From: CAZFLM01 sp964519955
GTDB taxonomy: Bacteria; Armatimonadota; Chthonomonadetes; Chthonomonadales; CAJBBX01
Assembly (NCBI GenBank): GCA_964519955.1
Contig: CAZFLM010000006.1
Span: forward strand, 1-64,000
Length of the DNA stretch: 64,000 nucleotides
Direction: 5' to 3'
Shown in pieces: positions 43,623 to 52,054 of this stretch; the first letter of the stretch is position 1; every line of letters starts with the position of its first letter. The position numbers and the translations under genes are program-made. Under the pieces are notes generated by a model. The model made no database searches. It worked only from the letters and a program-made list of their open reading frames with translations, and was not told where the DNA came from.

Positions 43623-44315
43623 ATGGCATGGCTCGTTCACAGCATGGACACGTACTCACTGGGAGGCATGTCGCTCGCGCTGCTGCTTGCGGTCGCGCTG
43701 GGCGGGCTGATCGGCCTCGAGCGCGAGGTCCGCGGCCACCCGGCGGGCCTGCGCACCCACATCCTCGTGTGCATCGGCTCCACCCTCATCACGCTCGTTT
43801 CAGCGGGCATGGCCAGCGTCGACGGCCATCGCGGCGACCCGGCGCGCCTCTCAGCCCAGATCGTTGCCGGCATCGGCTTCCTCGGAGCGGGCGCCATCAT
43901 CCGCGACGGCCTAAACATCCGCGGCCTCACCACTGCTGCAAGCGTGTGGGTCACCGCCGGCGTTGGGATCGCCATCGGCGCCGGCCCCACCTTCGGCGCC
44001 CTCGCCGCGGTGGCCACGGTGCTCATCCTGGTCACGCTCTGGGTGCTGCAGCGCGTCGACGCCTTCATGCGGGCCAAAGGGCTCCGCCTCTGCGTGCTGG
44101 ACGTGGTGGTGAAGGATCTCGACGGCGGCTTCGCGTCGCAGCTCATCGCGCTCGTCGAGGAATGGGGCGTTCACGTGGATACCCTGGAGTGGGACAAGGC
44201 GGAGCGCGGCCGGCGCCTGGTGCTGCGCTTCATGCCCGCCGAAACGCTCGACCGCCCGCGCCTCCTCGCCGCCATCGCCGACCTCCCCAACGTCCGCTCC
44301 GTCCACCTCGACTGA
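43623..44315 (+). CDS. MgtC/SapB family membrane protein
   Basis: A 230-aa protein. Family motifs: ALGGLIGLEREVRGHPAGLRTH near the N-terminus, GIGFLGAGAII and GLTTAASVWVTAGVG in the next helices. There are about four membrane segments, then a soluble ACT-like C-terminal domain (about 145-230). MgtC proteins modulate membrane ATPase or magnesium homeostasis. Outside pathogens the role is general stress adaptation; a virulence label is not justified here. Confidence 0.92.
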   Translation: MAWLVHSMDTYSLGGMSLALLLAVALGGLIGLEREVRGHPAGLRTHILVCIGSTLITLVSAGMASVDGHRGDPARLSAQIVAGIGFLGAGAIIRDGLNIRGLTTAASVWVTAGVGIAIGAGPTFGALAAVATVLILVTLWVLQRVDAFMRAKGLRLCVLDVVVKDLDGGFASQLIALVEEWGVHVDTLEWDKAERGRRLVLRFMPAETLDRPRLLAAIADLPNVRSVHLD

Positions 44316-44321
44316 CGCACG

Positions 44322-44412
44322 TCGCAACCAGAAGCCCCCGCCCCTTGCCAGTAGGCGCTGGGCATCGACCACGAAGCCCCCGCCCCTTGCGGGAGGGGGT
44401 TGGGGGAGGGGT
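44322..44412. repeat. repeat family E, one full and one partial copy
   Basis: 44322-44360 holds CGCAACCAGAAGCCCCCGCCCCTTGCC with the second arm degenerated. 44373-44412 holds the intact CCCCCGCCCC-TTGC-GGGAGGGGG hairpin. Same family as 17720-17770. It lies between convergent genes and could serve as a terminator structure. Confidence 0.7.
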
Positions 44413-44423
44413 CCGCCCTGCAC

Positions 44424-45524
44424 CTACCTCAGCCAGAGCCGCTCGTACTGCGCCCACTCCGCCTCGTCGGTGGTGTAGTCCGCGAAGAGCGCCACGCCGG
44501 CGAAAGAGGTGGCGGCGGCAGACGGATCGGCCAGGCCCTCGCGCACGCCGCGCAGCGCGAACGCCAGGTTCTCCGCGCGCGGGTTGTGCGACCGGGAGCC
44601 CGCGCCGTAGGTGGGCACCCCGATCAGCACGCGGCAGGCCGGATCGCCCCGCTGAGCCGCCCGGGTGATCTCCACCACCTCGCGGCCCGTCAGCCACACG
44701 TAGGAGCGCGGCGTCACGAACCCGGTGTCGTAGCACATCACCGCGATCTGGTCGCACGTGGCGGCCACCTTGGCGTAGTACCCGGTGCTCCAGCCCCAGC
44801 GCCCGACGGGGAAGCGGAGCCAGACCGGGCAGGCCGCCCCGAGCAGCTTCCTGGGCGGCAGCGCGCGGCGCGTCTCGGCCATGAGGTCCAGGAAGCCCTG
44901 GTCGCCGTCCGGGCAGATCTCGTAGTCCCACTGCACCCCGTCGAACCCGCACTCCCGCGCGAGCCACGCCGCCTCGCCGACCATGCGCCGCCGCACCTCC
45001 GGCCGCGTCAGGTCCACCTCGCCCTCGCCGCTGCGGTTGCCGGCATAGACCCACGCGACAGCCCGCACGGCAGGCGCCAGCCGGTGCATGCGTTCCACGA
45101 GTGCCCTGGCACGCTCCGGGTACCGGTACTTCAGCGCCCCGTCCCGCGTGATGCCGCGCACGTGGAAGTAGGCGTCGCGGATCTGCCCCCGCTTCAGCCG
45201 CTCAGCGAGGGCCGCCCACTCCGCGTCGCTCTTCTGCCCGAAGTACCACGTATAGCGCAGCCACAGCCCGTTCTCGCCGCGGTTCAGGCTCCGCCCGCCC
45301 GGCGCCGCGCCGTATGGGTACGCGTAGTAGTCGACGACGAAGAGGGCGAGGAGGATGGCGAGGCCGAGCGCGAGGCGGCGGAGAAGGCGGCGGTGCCTGG
45401 TGGGGGCAGGTTGCGCGGGCGGGATGGACGGTGGCTGCGCTGGGGCGGGCGCGGCGCGATCGTGAGGCCTCGTGGCTCCTGAGTCGGCGTGTGCGGCCCT
45501 CCGTGAGGAGTGCTTCGGCCTCAA
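44424..45524 (-). CDS. membrane-anchored GH18-like protein
   Basis: A 366-aa protein. It has a Pro/Ala-rich N-terminal region (about 20-42), one membrane anchor (51-66), and a TIM-barrel-like domain. FDGVQWDYE (194-202) resembles the GH18 DxxDxDxE signature, with Glu202 as possible acid; Asp195 and Asp200 are kept, and Gln replaces one Asp. Substrate unknown; glycoside-related function is inferred. No ATG is available upstream of the anchor. The start is taken as TTG 45524, which overlaps the stop of the FRG gene (TTGA), so the two are probably translated together. There is no good Shine-Dalgarno. Confidence 0.68.
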   Translation of the reverse strand: MRPKHSSRRAAHADSGATRPHDRAAPAPAQPPSIPPAQPAPTRHRRLLRRLALGLAILLALFVVDYYAYPYGAAPGGRSLNRGENGLWLRYTWYFGQKSDAEWAALAERLKRGQIRDAYFHVRGITRDGALKYRYPERARALVERMHRLAPAVRAVAWVYAGNRSGEGEVDLTRPEVRRRMVGEAAWLARECGFDGVQWDYEICPDGDQGFLDLMAETRRALPPRKLLGAACPVWLRFPVGRWGWSTGYYAKVAATCDQIAVMCYDTGFVTPRSYVWLTGREVVEITRAAQRGDPACRVLIGVPTYGAGSRSHNPRAENLAFALRGVREGLADPSAAATSFAGVALFADYTTDEAEWAQYERLWLR

Positions 45525-46903
45525 GGCGCGGGCTCGCGCTTCTCCGGGGCATAGCCGGGTATCTCAAGGGCCATGTTGCAGTACCAGCAGGCGCCCTGAG
45601 TGTCCGGGAAGAGGGTTGCGTGGTTGATGTTGGCAGCGTTCAGGTAACGAAGGGCGCTGTGCCTAGCCTGTCCGGTGTAGACCAGCTTCCTCAGGACGGG
45701 CGCTGCGCCAGTCTGGGCACGCGCACCATGCTCTCTCGCCCAGTGGTCAACGGGACTCCCGTCAGCGACCTTGGTGAACAGCCCGCGCTGGGCTATCAGC
45801 CGTGCGTTGTCTGGCTCGGCGGCTTCCGGCAGGATCAGAACCTGCCCAGGACGAGCTGCATCGTTGACGGCAGCCACGAGCCGCAGGTCGAGCGCCCACA
45901 CAACCCGTCCAGGCTTGGCGCTGGGTGCCTTGCAGCTCGGGGTCACGCATCTCATGCAGTCAGTGGGCTCTGGCGAGTGGGATGGGTGACTTGCGCTCGT
46001 AGCCTGCCTGATCTGCCCCAGATCCCGTAGGTGCTCGTCGCACAGGCACTCGTCATTCGCCCTATCGGCTAGACCGCATGCGGGGGCTGGCTCGGCGAGC
46101 GCGAAGAATGCCGCTACGAGTGGGGATCGGGTCCAGTCAAGGAACGGCGTGATGAGGCCGTGGTGCTGACCAGTAGACCACACCTCGTCGTCGGGTGTCG
46201 TCTTGGTGACACGCGCGCGACTTCGCGCCACCTCCACGAACAGGTCGCGGATCCACTGGGTCTGTCTCCCGAGGTCAACACGGGCGGCGCTGGCTATCCT
46301 GCTCTGAAGCGGTCGACATCGTCGCTGGTCGCCCCTGAACACGATCTCGTTGCTCGTCAGGCAGAGCCACCGCAGGTGCTTGAACCAGCAGGGCCAGCAC
46401 GAGTACTCCCACGTCGGTATGCCTGCATCATCTGCTTGGGATCGGTACTGGCAGAACGGCCGGTCGGCGTCTGGGCACGGGACGCTTCGGTCGCCCAGCA
46501 GGAAGGCCGGGCCCCCCATCAGTTCGCGGACCTTGTCTACCTGTGGCGCGCCAGTGTAGCGGTGCCCGGCGATCAGCGTCGCGGCAATGCCGTCGGCCGT
46601 TGACCAGAAGAGCGCGGCGTACACCACACAGGAGCCGAACCGCGTGGTGGCGGCGGTGAACAGCTCGTCGAGGTTAACCCATAGCGGCGCGGCCTCATCA
46701 GCCGCTCCAAGCGCGGCTTCGTCGGCCAGTGGCGGCTCCCGATCGCACCATGTCTCTTCGTCCCACCGCGACCAGTCGTCGAACCGGCGAGCTTGGCCGC
46801 GGGCTAGCACCACCACGCGGAGCATGACCCAAGTGTGGCCGCGGAGTCGCGCGCGGGCAAGGCTGACGACGGCTCTAGGGATCTCGAAGTCCTGCATGCT
46901 CAT
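45521..46903 (-). CDS. FRG-domain protein with cysteine-rich insertion
   Basis: A 460-aa protein. FRG landmarks: EIVFRGDQR at 186-194, QHHGLITPFLDWTRSP at 246-261, ARLIAQRGLF at 367-376, and INHATLFPD at 426-434. Between 272 and 330 an insertion carries Cys276, Cys286, Cys288, Cys316, Cys319 and Cys324, perhaps a zinc site. Further paired cysteines occur at CWPC and CWYC. Residues 1-110 form a separate domain I do not recognise. FRG proteins are frequent in accessory regions and some have been tied to phage defence; that link is inference here. ATG 46903 has GGGGAGGA upstream. Confidence 0.85.
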   Translation of the reverse strand: MSMQDFEIPRAVVSLARARLRGHTWVMLRVVVLARGQARRFDDWSRWDEETWCDREPPLADEAALGAADEAAPLWVNLDELFTAATTRFGSCVVYAALFWSTADGIAATLIAGHRYTGAPQVDKVRELMGGPAFLLGDRSVPCPDADRPFCQYRSQADDAGIPTWEYSCWPCWFKHLRWLCLTSNEIVFRGDQRRCRPLQSRIASAARVDLGRQTQWIRDLFVEVARSRARVTKTTPDDEVWSTGQHHGLITPFLDWTRSPLVAAFFALAEPAPACGLADRANDECLCDEHLRDLGQIRQATSASHPSHSPEPTDCMRCVTPSCKAPSAKPGRVVWALDLRLVAAVNDAARPGQVLILPEAAEPDNARLIAQRGLFTKVADGSPVDHWAREHGARAQTGAAPVLRKLVYTGQARHSALRYLNAANINHATLFPDTQGACWYCNMALEIPGYAPEKREPAP

Positions 46904-47011
46904 ATCAGGTCCTCCCCGTCCGGCTATAGGCTGAGCCGCACGGTTGCACGCGCGCCGGAGGGATCAGGCGGGGCGCCCAAACAACCCGCGGCGCCCCGCC
47001 CGATGCTCTCC

Positions 47012-48106
47012 CTACTTGATGTCGGGCCGCGGCCGGCGCGCGATGGCGTTCGGCAGGGCGGGGAACGCCTTGTGCGGCTCGGTCTGGTACCAGTAGGCCA
47101 CCGAGCTGTAGTCGTTGCTCTGCAGGTTCGCGTGGCCGTGCTCGATGGAGACCTTCAGCGACTTCGTGAAGACGACCGGGTCCTCCACGTGGAAGCGGTA
47201 CGAGGTGCACTTGTGGCGCCCGGGGTAGTCCGGGTTGTGCTCGTGCACCGACGTGCCGGCGTACGGGTAGCCCTTCGGGTGCATGCCCCACGCGTGGCAG
47301 AAGTAGTCCTCCGACCCGGTGCCGGTCATCGAGGGGACCTCCTCGCCGTCGATGTGGAACATGTCGTCGCCCTCGCCCCACCACGTGATGCCGTCCGGCG
47401 TCGGGTCGATGTTGTCCACGCTCACGTTGCAGCCGACGTAGTGCCCCGTCCCCTCGGCCTCCAGGATAACGTAGTTCTCCTTGCCGTCGATGTTGGGGTC
47501 GTCCATCAGGCTCCAGTAGTTGATGCCCTGCGCCGTCAGGTCGCCCTTGGTGCCGGTGGTCGGGTTCTCGCGTCGCCACTGGGCATGGAAACGCAGCACG
47601 TCGTCCTCCAGCGCGTCGTAGCGCTCGTGGTCGATGTAGAAGTAGAACGACCCGACCGGCTCGGTGCCCTCGTTGGTGATGGTGATGCGCGCGCCCTTGC
47701 CGAACGGCATCTGCCAGTAGCAGTTCATCGCCATGTTGCCGCCGAGCTTGCACTCCTGGTCCGTCGGCGCGACCGTGGCGAGCGGGATCGCGCTGTTCGA
47801 CGCGGCCAGCCCGTGCCCGATGTTGAAGAAGTCGCCGACCGGGGACTCGACCGACGGGCTCTGCTCGTCGTCCCAGTATATGCGCAGGACGAGGTGGCGC
47901 AGGTAGTAGCGGTCCTGCGACGCGATGGTGAACCAGATGTGGGTGATGCACCCGGCGCCGGGGATCTCGGCGAGCGTGGCGGTCTCCCCGACGGGGATGG
48001 GCCAGCAGTCCCGGTTGCCGCCGGTCTTGTCGTAGCTGGAGATGCGGCACGTCTTGGCGGTGCGCCGGCGAACGAGCGACTTCAGTGTGGTGCTTCCGAT
48101 CGGCAT
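47012..48106 (-). CDS. DUF2961 protein (GH172 family)
   Basis: A 364-aa protein. Landmarks: SSYDKTGGNRD near the start, TLAEIPGAGCITHIWFT, LRIYWDDEQSPSVESPVGDFF, MPFGKGARITITNEG, and the acidic late motif GTGSEDYFCHAWG. DUF2961 proteins form the GH172 family, acting on fructofuranose- or arabinofuranose-containing glycans. There is no signal peptide. The ATG at 48106 has GGAGG eight bases upstream. It is a single gene; the substrate is not inferable. Confidence 0.93.
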   Translation of the reverse strand: MPIGSTTLKSLVRRRTAKTCRISSYDKTGGNRDCWPIPVGETATLAEIPGAGCITHIWFTIASQDRYYLRHLVLRIYWDDEQSPSVESPVGDFFNIGHGLAASNSAIPLATVAPTDQECKLGGNMAMNCYWQMPFGKGARITITNEGTEPVGSFYFYIDHERYDALEDDVLRFHAQWRRENPTTGTKGDLTAQGINYWSLMDDPNIDGKENYVILEAEGTGHYVGCNVSVDNIDPTPDGITWWGEGDDMFHIDGEEVPSMTGTGSEDYFCHAWGMHPKGYPYAGTSVHEHNPDYPGRHKCTSYRFHVEDPVVFTKSLKVSIEHGHANLQSNDYSSVAYWYQTEPHKAFPALPNAIARRPRPDIK

Positions 48107-48618
48107 CGTCGAATCCTCCGGTGGAGAGTGGATGGACATCGGTACGGCCTCGTAACCGCACGTTCGCGCCCCGCCGCGCGGTCTCCTGCGCAAAGCGCGC
48201 GCCATACCCATCGACTCCGCACTGAGGCAGCACCCGGATCCGCACCGCGGTTCGTCCCCGCCCGCCCTTCCGCCGTGTCGCCCCCGCCGGCCCTGCCACC
48301 CCGCCCGTCATCCCGTCAGGGATCTCCTCTGAGAATGGGCTGGCAAACCACCGGACTCACCGTGCCGTTGTGACGTCATCCCGTTAGGGATCCGCTTTTG
48401 ACGCGCAACTCGAGCTCGTACACCCGTTTTCATGCTTGATGGTGAACGCAGCTAATGACTGTCTGCTCTTGACCTTCGCCGTTCCCGACGCCCCGACGCA
48501 GACTAGCCGCCGCGGTTGAGAAAACCGAAACTATCCCTTGAACATCCCGTATACTGGAGTGGCGGCCACTTCATGAATCGTCATCGCTATCGCGCATGCC
48601 GGCCGCCTGGAGGAACCG
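48107..48618. other. 512-bp divergent intergenic region with family D repeats
   Basis: It contains two family D units (48304-48330 and 48373-48400), reading GTCATCCCGTCAGGGATCTC and GTCATCCCGTTAGGGATCCG. TATACT at 48550-48555 is a possible -10 for the DUF2089 gene, but no -35 fits well. No gene is visible. Confidence 0.6.
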
Positions 48619-49068
48619 ATGGAGCGATCCCTGGCAAAGTGCCCGATCTGTCAGGCCGCGCTGCACGTCGCGGAACTGGCGTGCAAGACCTGCGAGACCA
48701 CCTTCCGAGGGGCGTTCTCGCGGTGCGCCTTCTGCGGCTTGGCCGCCGAGCACCGCGAGTTCGTCGAGTTGTTCCTGCGGCACCGGGGCAACCTCAGCAG
48801 CGTCGGCGGCGAGTTGGGCCTGTCGTACCCCACCGTGGCGAAGAGGCTGGACGCGGCGCTGGCGGCCCTCGGGCTCGGCGCCGCGGAGCCAACGCCCGCC
48901 GAAGCCCCGGCCTATGCGCCCGCCCCGGCTCCCGCGCCCCAGCCGCCTGCCGCTCCGGCCTTCGCGCCCCAGAACGGCAAGGACGAGGCGCGCCGCAGCA
49001 TCCTGGAGATGCTGGACCGCGGCGACATCGACGCCGAGGAGGCGACGCGGCGCCTGCGCGATCTCTAG
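48619..49068 (+). CDS. DUF2089-domain regulator-like protein
   Basis: A 149-aa protein. The N-terminal region has a four-cysteine zinc ribbon (CPIC and CKTC, with further Cys at CAFC). The DUF2089 helical motif follows: FLRHRGNLSSVGGELGLSYP, a likely DNA-binding helix-turn-helix. A Pro/Ala linker is next. The last 25 residues (SILEMLDRGDIDAEEATRRL) are a SHOCT-like helix pair, the same motif that opens the next gene's product. It is probably a regulator of the downstream DUF4097 gene, 86 bp away on the same strand. Confidence 0.85.
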   Translation: MERSLAKCPICQAALHVAELACKTCETTFRGAFSRCAFCGLAAEHREFVELFLRHRGNLSSVGGELGLSYPTVAKRLDAALAALGLGAAEPTPAEAPAYAPAPAPAPQPPAAPAFAPQNGKDEARRSILEMLDRGDIDAEEATRRLRDL

Positions 49069-49154
49069 CCCTCTTTGGGCGCCATTCCGCGCCCGCAACC
49101 AGGAGCGCGGCGCTCGGCCTTGACCGGCGGCCGCGTATCCGGAGAACCGTAGCC

Positions 49155-50663
49155 ATGAGCGATGACCATGTTTCACGGATTCTGAAGATGCTCGAGGAGG
49201 GCAAGATCAGCGCCTCCGAAGCCGAGAAGCTGCTGGCGGCGGTTGGCAGCCCCAGGCCCTCCGCGCCTCCCCCTCCACGGCCCTCGGCCCCTCCGCCGCC
49301 CGAGCCGCCGTTGCCGCCCGAGCCGCCCAAGGTGGAGGAGACCTCCAAGTCGTTTGAGTTTCGCTGGGGCCACCGCGGCAACTTCCCGCTGGACCTCGGC
49401 GCCCTGGGCAAGCAGATCAGCGACGCCGTCAAGAAGATCGACCCGGAGAAGTTCATCCGCGAGGCCAAGACCGGCGGCAAGCGCTGGCAGGATCGCATGA
49501 AGCAGTGGGGCCAGATGTGGGAAGACGGCGAGGAGATGCCGCAGAACACGCTCGGCCTTCCCAGCGCGAAGACCAGCGGCACCAGCACCTACGCGCTCCC
49601 GCCGCAGGCGCTCGTACAGGTTGAGAACCACGTGGGGCCGATCACCGTTGTTGGCGGCGGCGAGGGTGTGACCCTGGAAGTCGAGCAGGAGGCCTGGGCC
49701 GTCTCGCAGGCAGAGGCCGAGACGCTCTTGCGGCAGATCAAGGTGGAGATCGCTACCCTGGGAGAGGCATGGGCGCCCGAGCCGCCCGTCGCCTTTGGCG
49801 AGATACCGCCGGTGCCGCCGCCGCCGAGCCCGGCCGGCCCGCCCCGCCTCGAGGTCCGCGTCACGGCGCCCGAGGGCTGGCGCAACGGCATCGCCAGCCT
49901 TAAGCTAACGGTGCCTGCGGGCGCGCCGCTCCGTCTCGCCACGACCTACGGCGACCTGTCCGTATCGGAGAGCGCAGGCTTGATCGAAGCCCACACGGTC
50001 AGCGGGGCCCTCTGCCTTCGCAACCTGGGCGGCGACGTGAAGGCGGACACCGTGAGCGGCGAGGTCCGGGCGTCGAACATCAGCGGCCCGCTCGTCGTGA
50101 CCGGCAACAGCGGCGACATCAGCGTCGAGAACGCGTCGCGGGGTGTCGCGGTCGCGGCGGTCAGCGGCGACGTGCGCGTGGTCGGCGTCGAAGGGGGGAG
50201 CGTCCGCGCTCGTTCCGTGTCCGGCGACGTGTACATCGAGAACATCGGCCGCCAGGCGCCGCTCGACATCAACGCCGAGTCCGTCTCCGGTGACATCATG
50301 CTCACGACGGCACGCGGCAACATCGCGCTCAAGACGGTCTCCGGCGATGCCAAGGGCCGCGGGCTCGACGCCACCACGATGCAGGCGACCGCCATCTCCG
50401 GCGATCTCCACCTGGAGCTGACCCAGCCGTTCTCGGGCACCCTCACCACGACGACGGTCTCCGGCGACGTTCTCGTCAGCCTGCCGGGCGCCAGCAACTT
50501 CCGGTTCACGCTGGACACGCAGTCCGGCGACCTGCTGAACGAGCACCCGGCGGCGAACGAGACGCGCACCGACTCGCTCTGGACCGGCACCGTCGGCACC
50601 GGTGCCGGCACCCTGAGCGTCAAGACGCTCTCCGGCGACGTGAAGGTCGGTCGCGTAGGGTAG
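49155..50663 (+). CDS. DUF4097 beta-helix protein with SHOCT-like N-terminus
   Basis: A 502-aa protein. The N-terminal helix pair (ILKMLEEGKISASEAEKLL, about 8-26) is followed by a Pro-rich linker. The C-terminal half is DUF4097, with at least eight SGD/SGE-type repeats (AHTVSGALCLRNLGGDVKA, SVSGDVYIENIG, TVSGDVLVSLPG and similar), which form a parallel beta structure. Related proteins (YvlB, LiaX type) sense cell-envelope stress. There is no signal peptide, so the location is probably cytoplasmic or membrane-peripheral. GGAG precedes ATG 49155. Confidence 0.88.
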   Translation: MSDDHVSRILKMLEEGKISASEAEKLLAAVGSPRPSAPPPPRPSAPPPPEPPLPPEPPKVEETSKSFEFRWGHRGNFPLDLGALGKQISDAVKKIDPEKFIREAKTGGKRWQDRMKQWGQMWEDGEEMPQNTLGLPSAKTSGTSTYALPPQALVQVENHVGPITVVGGGEGVTLEVEQEAWAVSQAEAETLLRQIKVEIATLGEAWAPEPPVAFGEIPPVPPPPSPAGPPRLEVRVTAPEGWRNGIASLKLTVPAGAPLRLATTYGDLSVSESAGLIEAHTVSGALCLRNLGGDVKADTVSGEVRASNISGPLVVTGNSGDISVENASRGVAVAAVSGDVRVVGVEGGSVRARSVSGDVYIENIGRQAPLDINAESVSGDIMLTTARGNIALKTVSGDAKGRGLDATTMQATAISGDLHLELTQPFSGTLTTTTVSGDVLVSLPGASNFRFTLDTQSGDLLNEHPAANETRTDSLWTGTVGTGAGTLSVKTLSGDVKVGRVG

Positions 50664-50684
50664 GGGCTGCACGAACTAAGCGCG

Positions 50685-50719
50685 GAGACGCCCGCCGGCA
50701 ACGCGCCGGCGGGCGTCTC
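50685..50719 (+). terminator. hairpin after the DUF4097 gene
   Basis: A perfect 15-bp stem, GAGACGCCCGCCGGC pairing with GCCGGCGGGCGTCTC, with a 5-base loop (AACGC). It lies 22 bp after the stop codon. There is no U-tract, so it may act with Rho or stabilise the mRNA 3' end. Confidence 0.7.
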
Positions 50720-50776
50720 TGCATCCGTCACCGAGACCCGTAGCCGCGAGGCCCGGGCGCATCCCTGCCTCCGGCG

Positions 50777-50805
50777 TTGACGCGCGTGTCCATGCGTGCT
50801 AATAT
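50777..50805 (+). promoter_or_regulatory. promoter of the 50887-51814 gene pair
   Basis: TTGACG (50777-50782), a 17-bp spacer, TAATAT (50800-50805). One of the best promoters in the window; the first start codon is 81 bp downstream. Confidence 0.82.
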
Positions 50806-50886
50806 CACCGTACAGTATGCCGTCGCCGCATCGCCTGCCCGTCTCGTGCATCCAGTCACCAGCCACGCCGCCGGAGACCGCGCTCG

Positions 50887-51234
50887 ATGACCGATACTGG
50901 GAACAGGGACGTGGAGTTGGTCGTCGAGGCGATCCGGCTCGCGGAGTTGGCCGGCTACTACCCGGCAGGAGGGCAGCGTCCTGTTGATCCTGAGGTCGTG
51001 GCTCTCTGGTGCCGGAGGGTGCGCGAAGAGGGCTTCCGGTGGCTGTCGGTGGCCGAACACGAGTCATACAGCGTAGACTACATCGTGGTCGCGCGCAACG
51101 GCGCAGTGTGTTCTGGGCAGCACAGGATACTGGGTGGTCTCGTCGGCGGCAACCCGGTACCTGCGGCGTCCATCGAGCGCCTCGACATCGACGTCGAGGT
51201 CCAGCCCTGGCGCTGGAGCCAGGAGAGGCGGTAG
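50887..51234 (+). CDS. unknown protein with ParB/sulfiredoxin-like motif
   Basis: A 115-aa acidic protein. Its last third contains VARNGAVCSGQHRILGGLV, reminiscent of the DGxxxxGxHR motif of ParB/sulfiredoxin-like nucleotide-binding folds. Helices precede it (VELVVEAIRLAELAGYYP). The resemblance is weak and no activity is claimed. ATG 50887 has no strong Shine-Dalgarno. It is followed after 4 bp by a second gene; together they look like a two-gene accessory unit. Confidence 0.65.
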   Translation: MTDTGNRDVELVVEAIRLAELAGYYPAGGQRPVDPEVVALWCRRVREEGFRWLSVAEHESYSVDYIVVARNGAVCSGQHRILGGLVGGNPVPAASIERLDIDVEVQPWRWSQERR

Positions 51235-51238
51235 TGGC

Positions 51239-51814
51239 ATGGGACTGGAAGACTACTCGGTCGCCCTGAAGCCCGCATCCGCGCGCCCGCAGCCGTTGGC
51301 CCTCGACGCCCTGACGCAGACACTCGCTGCGGAGGGCTTCCGGCAGAGCGATCCCGTCAGGCACGTCGGCCCCGCCCAACTGGCCAGACCCGCATGCGCC
51401 GAGGTGGCCTTCGTCCGGGAGCGCCCGAGCGCTGTTGTCGAGGCGCTGCTCTATCTTGGCCCGGGCCCTGCTGAACCGGACGAGGTGCAGTCCGTCAGCG
51501 TTCGCGTGGCGGTGTGCCAACCGGATGGCGCCGCGGAGGCGTTCCTGGGAGCCGTCAGGGCACTCATGGTCGCTCACGGCCTGGTGGTGCGAGACGCCGA
51601 GCGCTCCTACGATATCGGCGACTTTGGCGACTTCTCCGTCGCGGCTCGCGCCGACATTGCTGAGGCCAAACGTCGCTGGTACGCGCTGTTCCCTGGCGTT
51701 CGCGAGGAGGTGGTGCTCCCGGCCAGTCAGGCGTGGGCGCACTTCCGCGCGAAGCGGGCGTCTGCCTGTGCGGGTCACTCCAGCCCCGCCGCGCCGCCCG
51801 ATGCGGTACAATAA
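51239..51814 (+). CDS. unknown protein, partner of the 50887 gene
   Basis: A 191-aa soluble protein with no recognised family. Secondary structure appears alternating (AEVAFVRERPSAVVEALLYLG, SVRVAVCQPDGAAEAFLGAV, then a charged YDIGDFGDFSVAARADIAEAK). It starts 4 bp after the upstream stop, with AGGAGAGG further upstream, so translation is probably coupled. No membrane segments or signal. Its function is probably tied to its upstream partner. Confidence 0.62.
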   Translation: MGLEDYSVALKPASARPQPLALDALTQTLAAEGFRQSDPVRHVGPAQLARPACAEVAFVRERPSAVVEALLYLGPGPAEPDEVQSVSVRVAVCQPDGAAEAFLGAVRALMVAHGLVVRDAERSYDIGDFGDFSVAARADIAEAKRRWYALFPGVREEVVLPASQAWAHFRAKRASACAGHSSPAAPPDAVQ

Positions 51815-51888
51815 CCGCAGGTAGTCGGCGCTGAGCCCGTGCCAGCACGGTACCGGGCGGTAACCTTCGCACTTGCCGCGCGCTTGCG

Positions 51889-51918
51889 TTGACTCGCCCC
51901 CCAACTCGCCGGTATACT
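51889..51918 (+). promoter_or_regulatory. promoter of rplU-rpmA
   Basis: TTGACT (51889-51894), an 18-bp spacer, TATACT (51913-51918). It gives a leader of about 130 bases before rplU. Confidence 0.82.
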
Positions 51919-51962
51919 ATCTGTCGCCTGTTTCGCTCGGCGGAGCACGCGGGCTTTCCCAG

Positions 51963-51992
51963 GACGCTCCTTCGGTCCGACGAGGGAGCGTC
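51963..51992 (+). promoter_or_regulatory. hairpin in the rplU leader
   Basis: GACGCTCCTTCG pairs with CGAGGGAGCGTC (12 bp, one G-U) around a 6-base loop, followed by TTGTGTGTG. It lies in the mRNA leader between the promoter and rplU. It is comparable in position to the L21-leader-type or attenuator structures known in other bacteria. A ribosomal-protein autoregulatory or attenuation role is inference. Confidence 0.6.
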
Positions 51993-52054
51993 TTGTGTGT
52001 GCAGGCGGCGACTATCCCGCGCAGGCAGCCGACCTGCCGGGGAGGGAGACGGAA

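Noticed and set aside
43623..44315. Virulence factor MgtC
   Set aside because: The family is widespread in environmental bacteria; nothing else here suggests pathogenicity.
49946..51904. Long minus-strand open frame over DUF4097 and the following two genes
   Set aside because: It crosses a terminator, a consensus promoter and three plus-strand genes; the translation has no recognisable domain.
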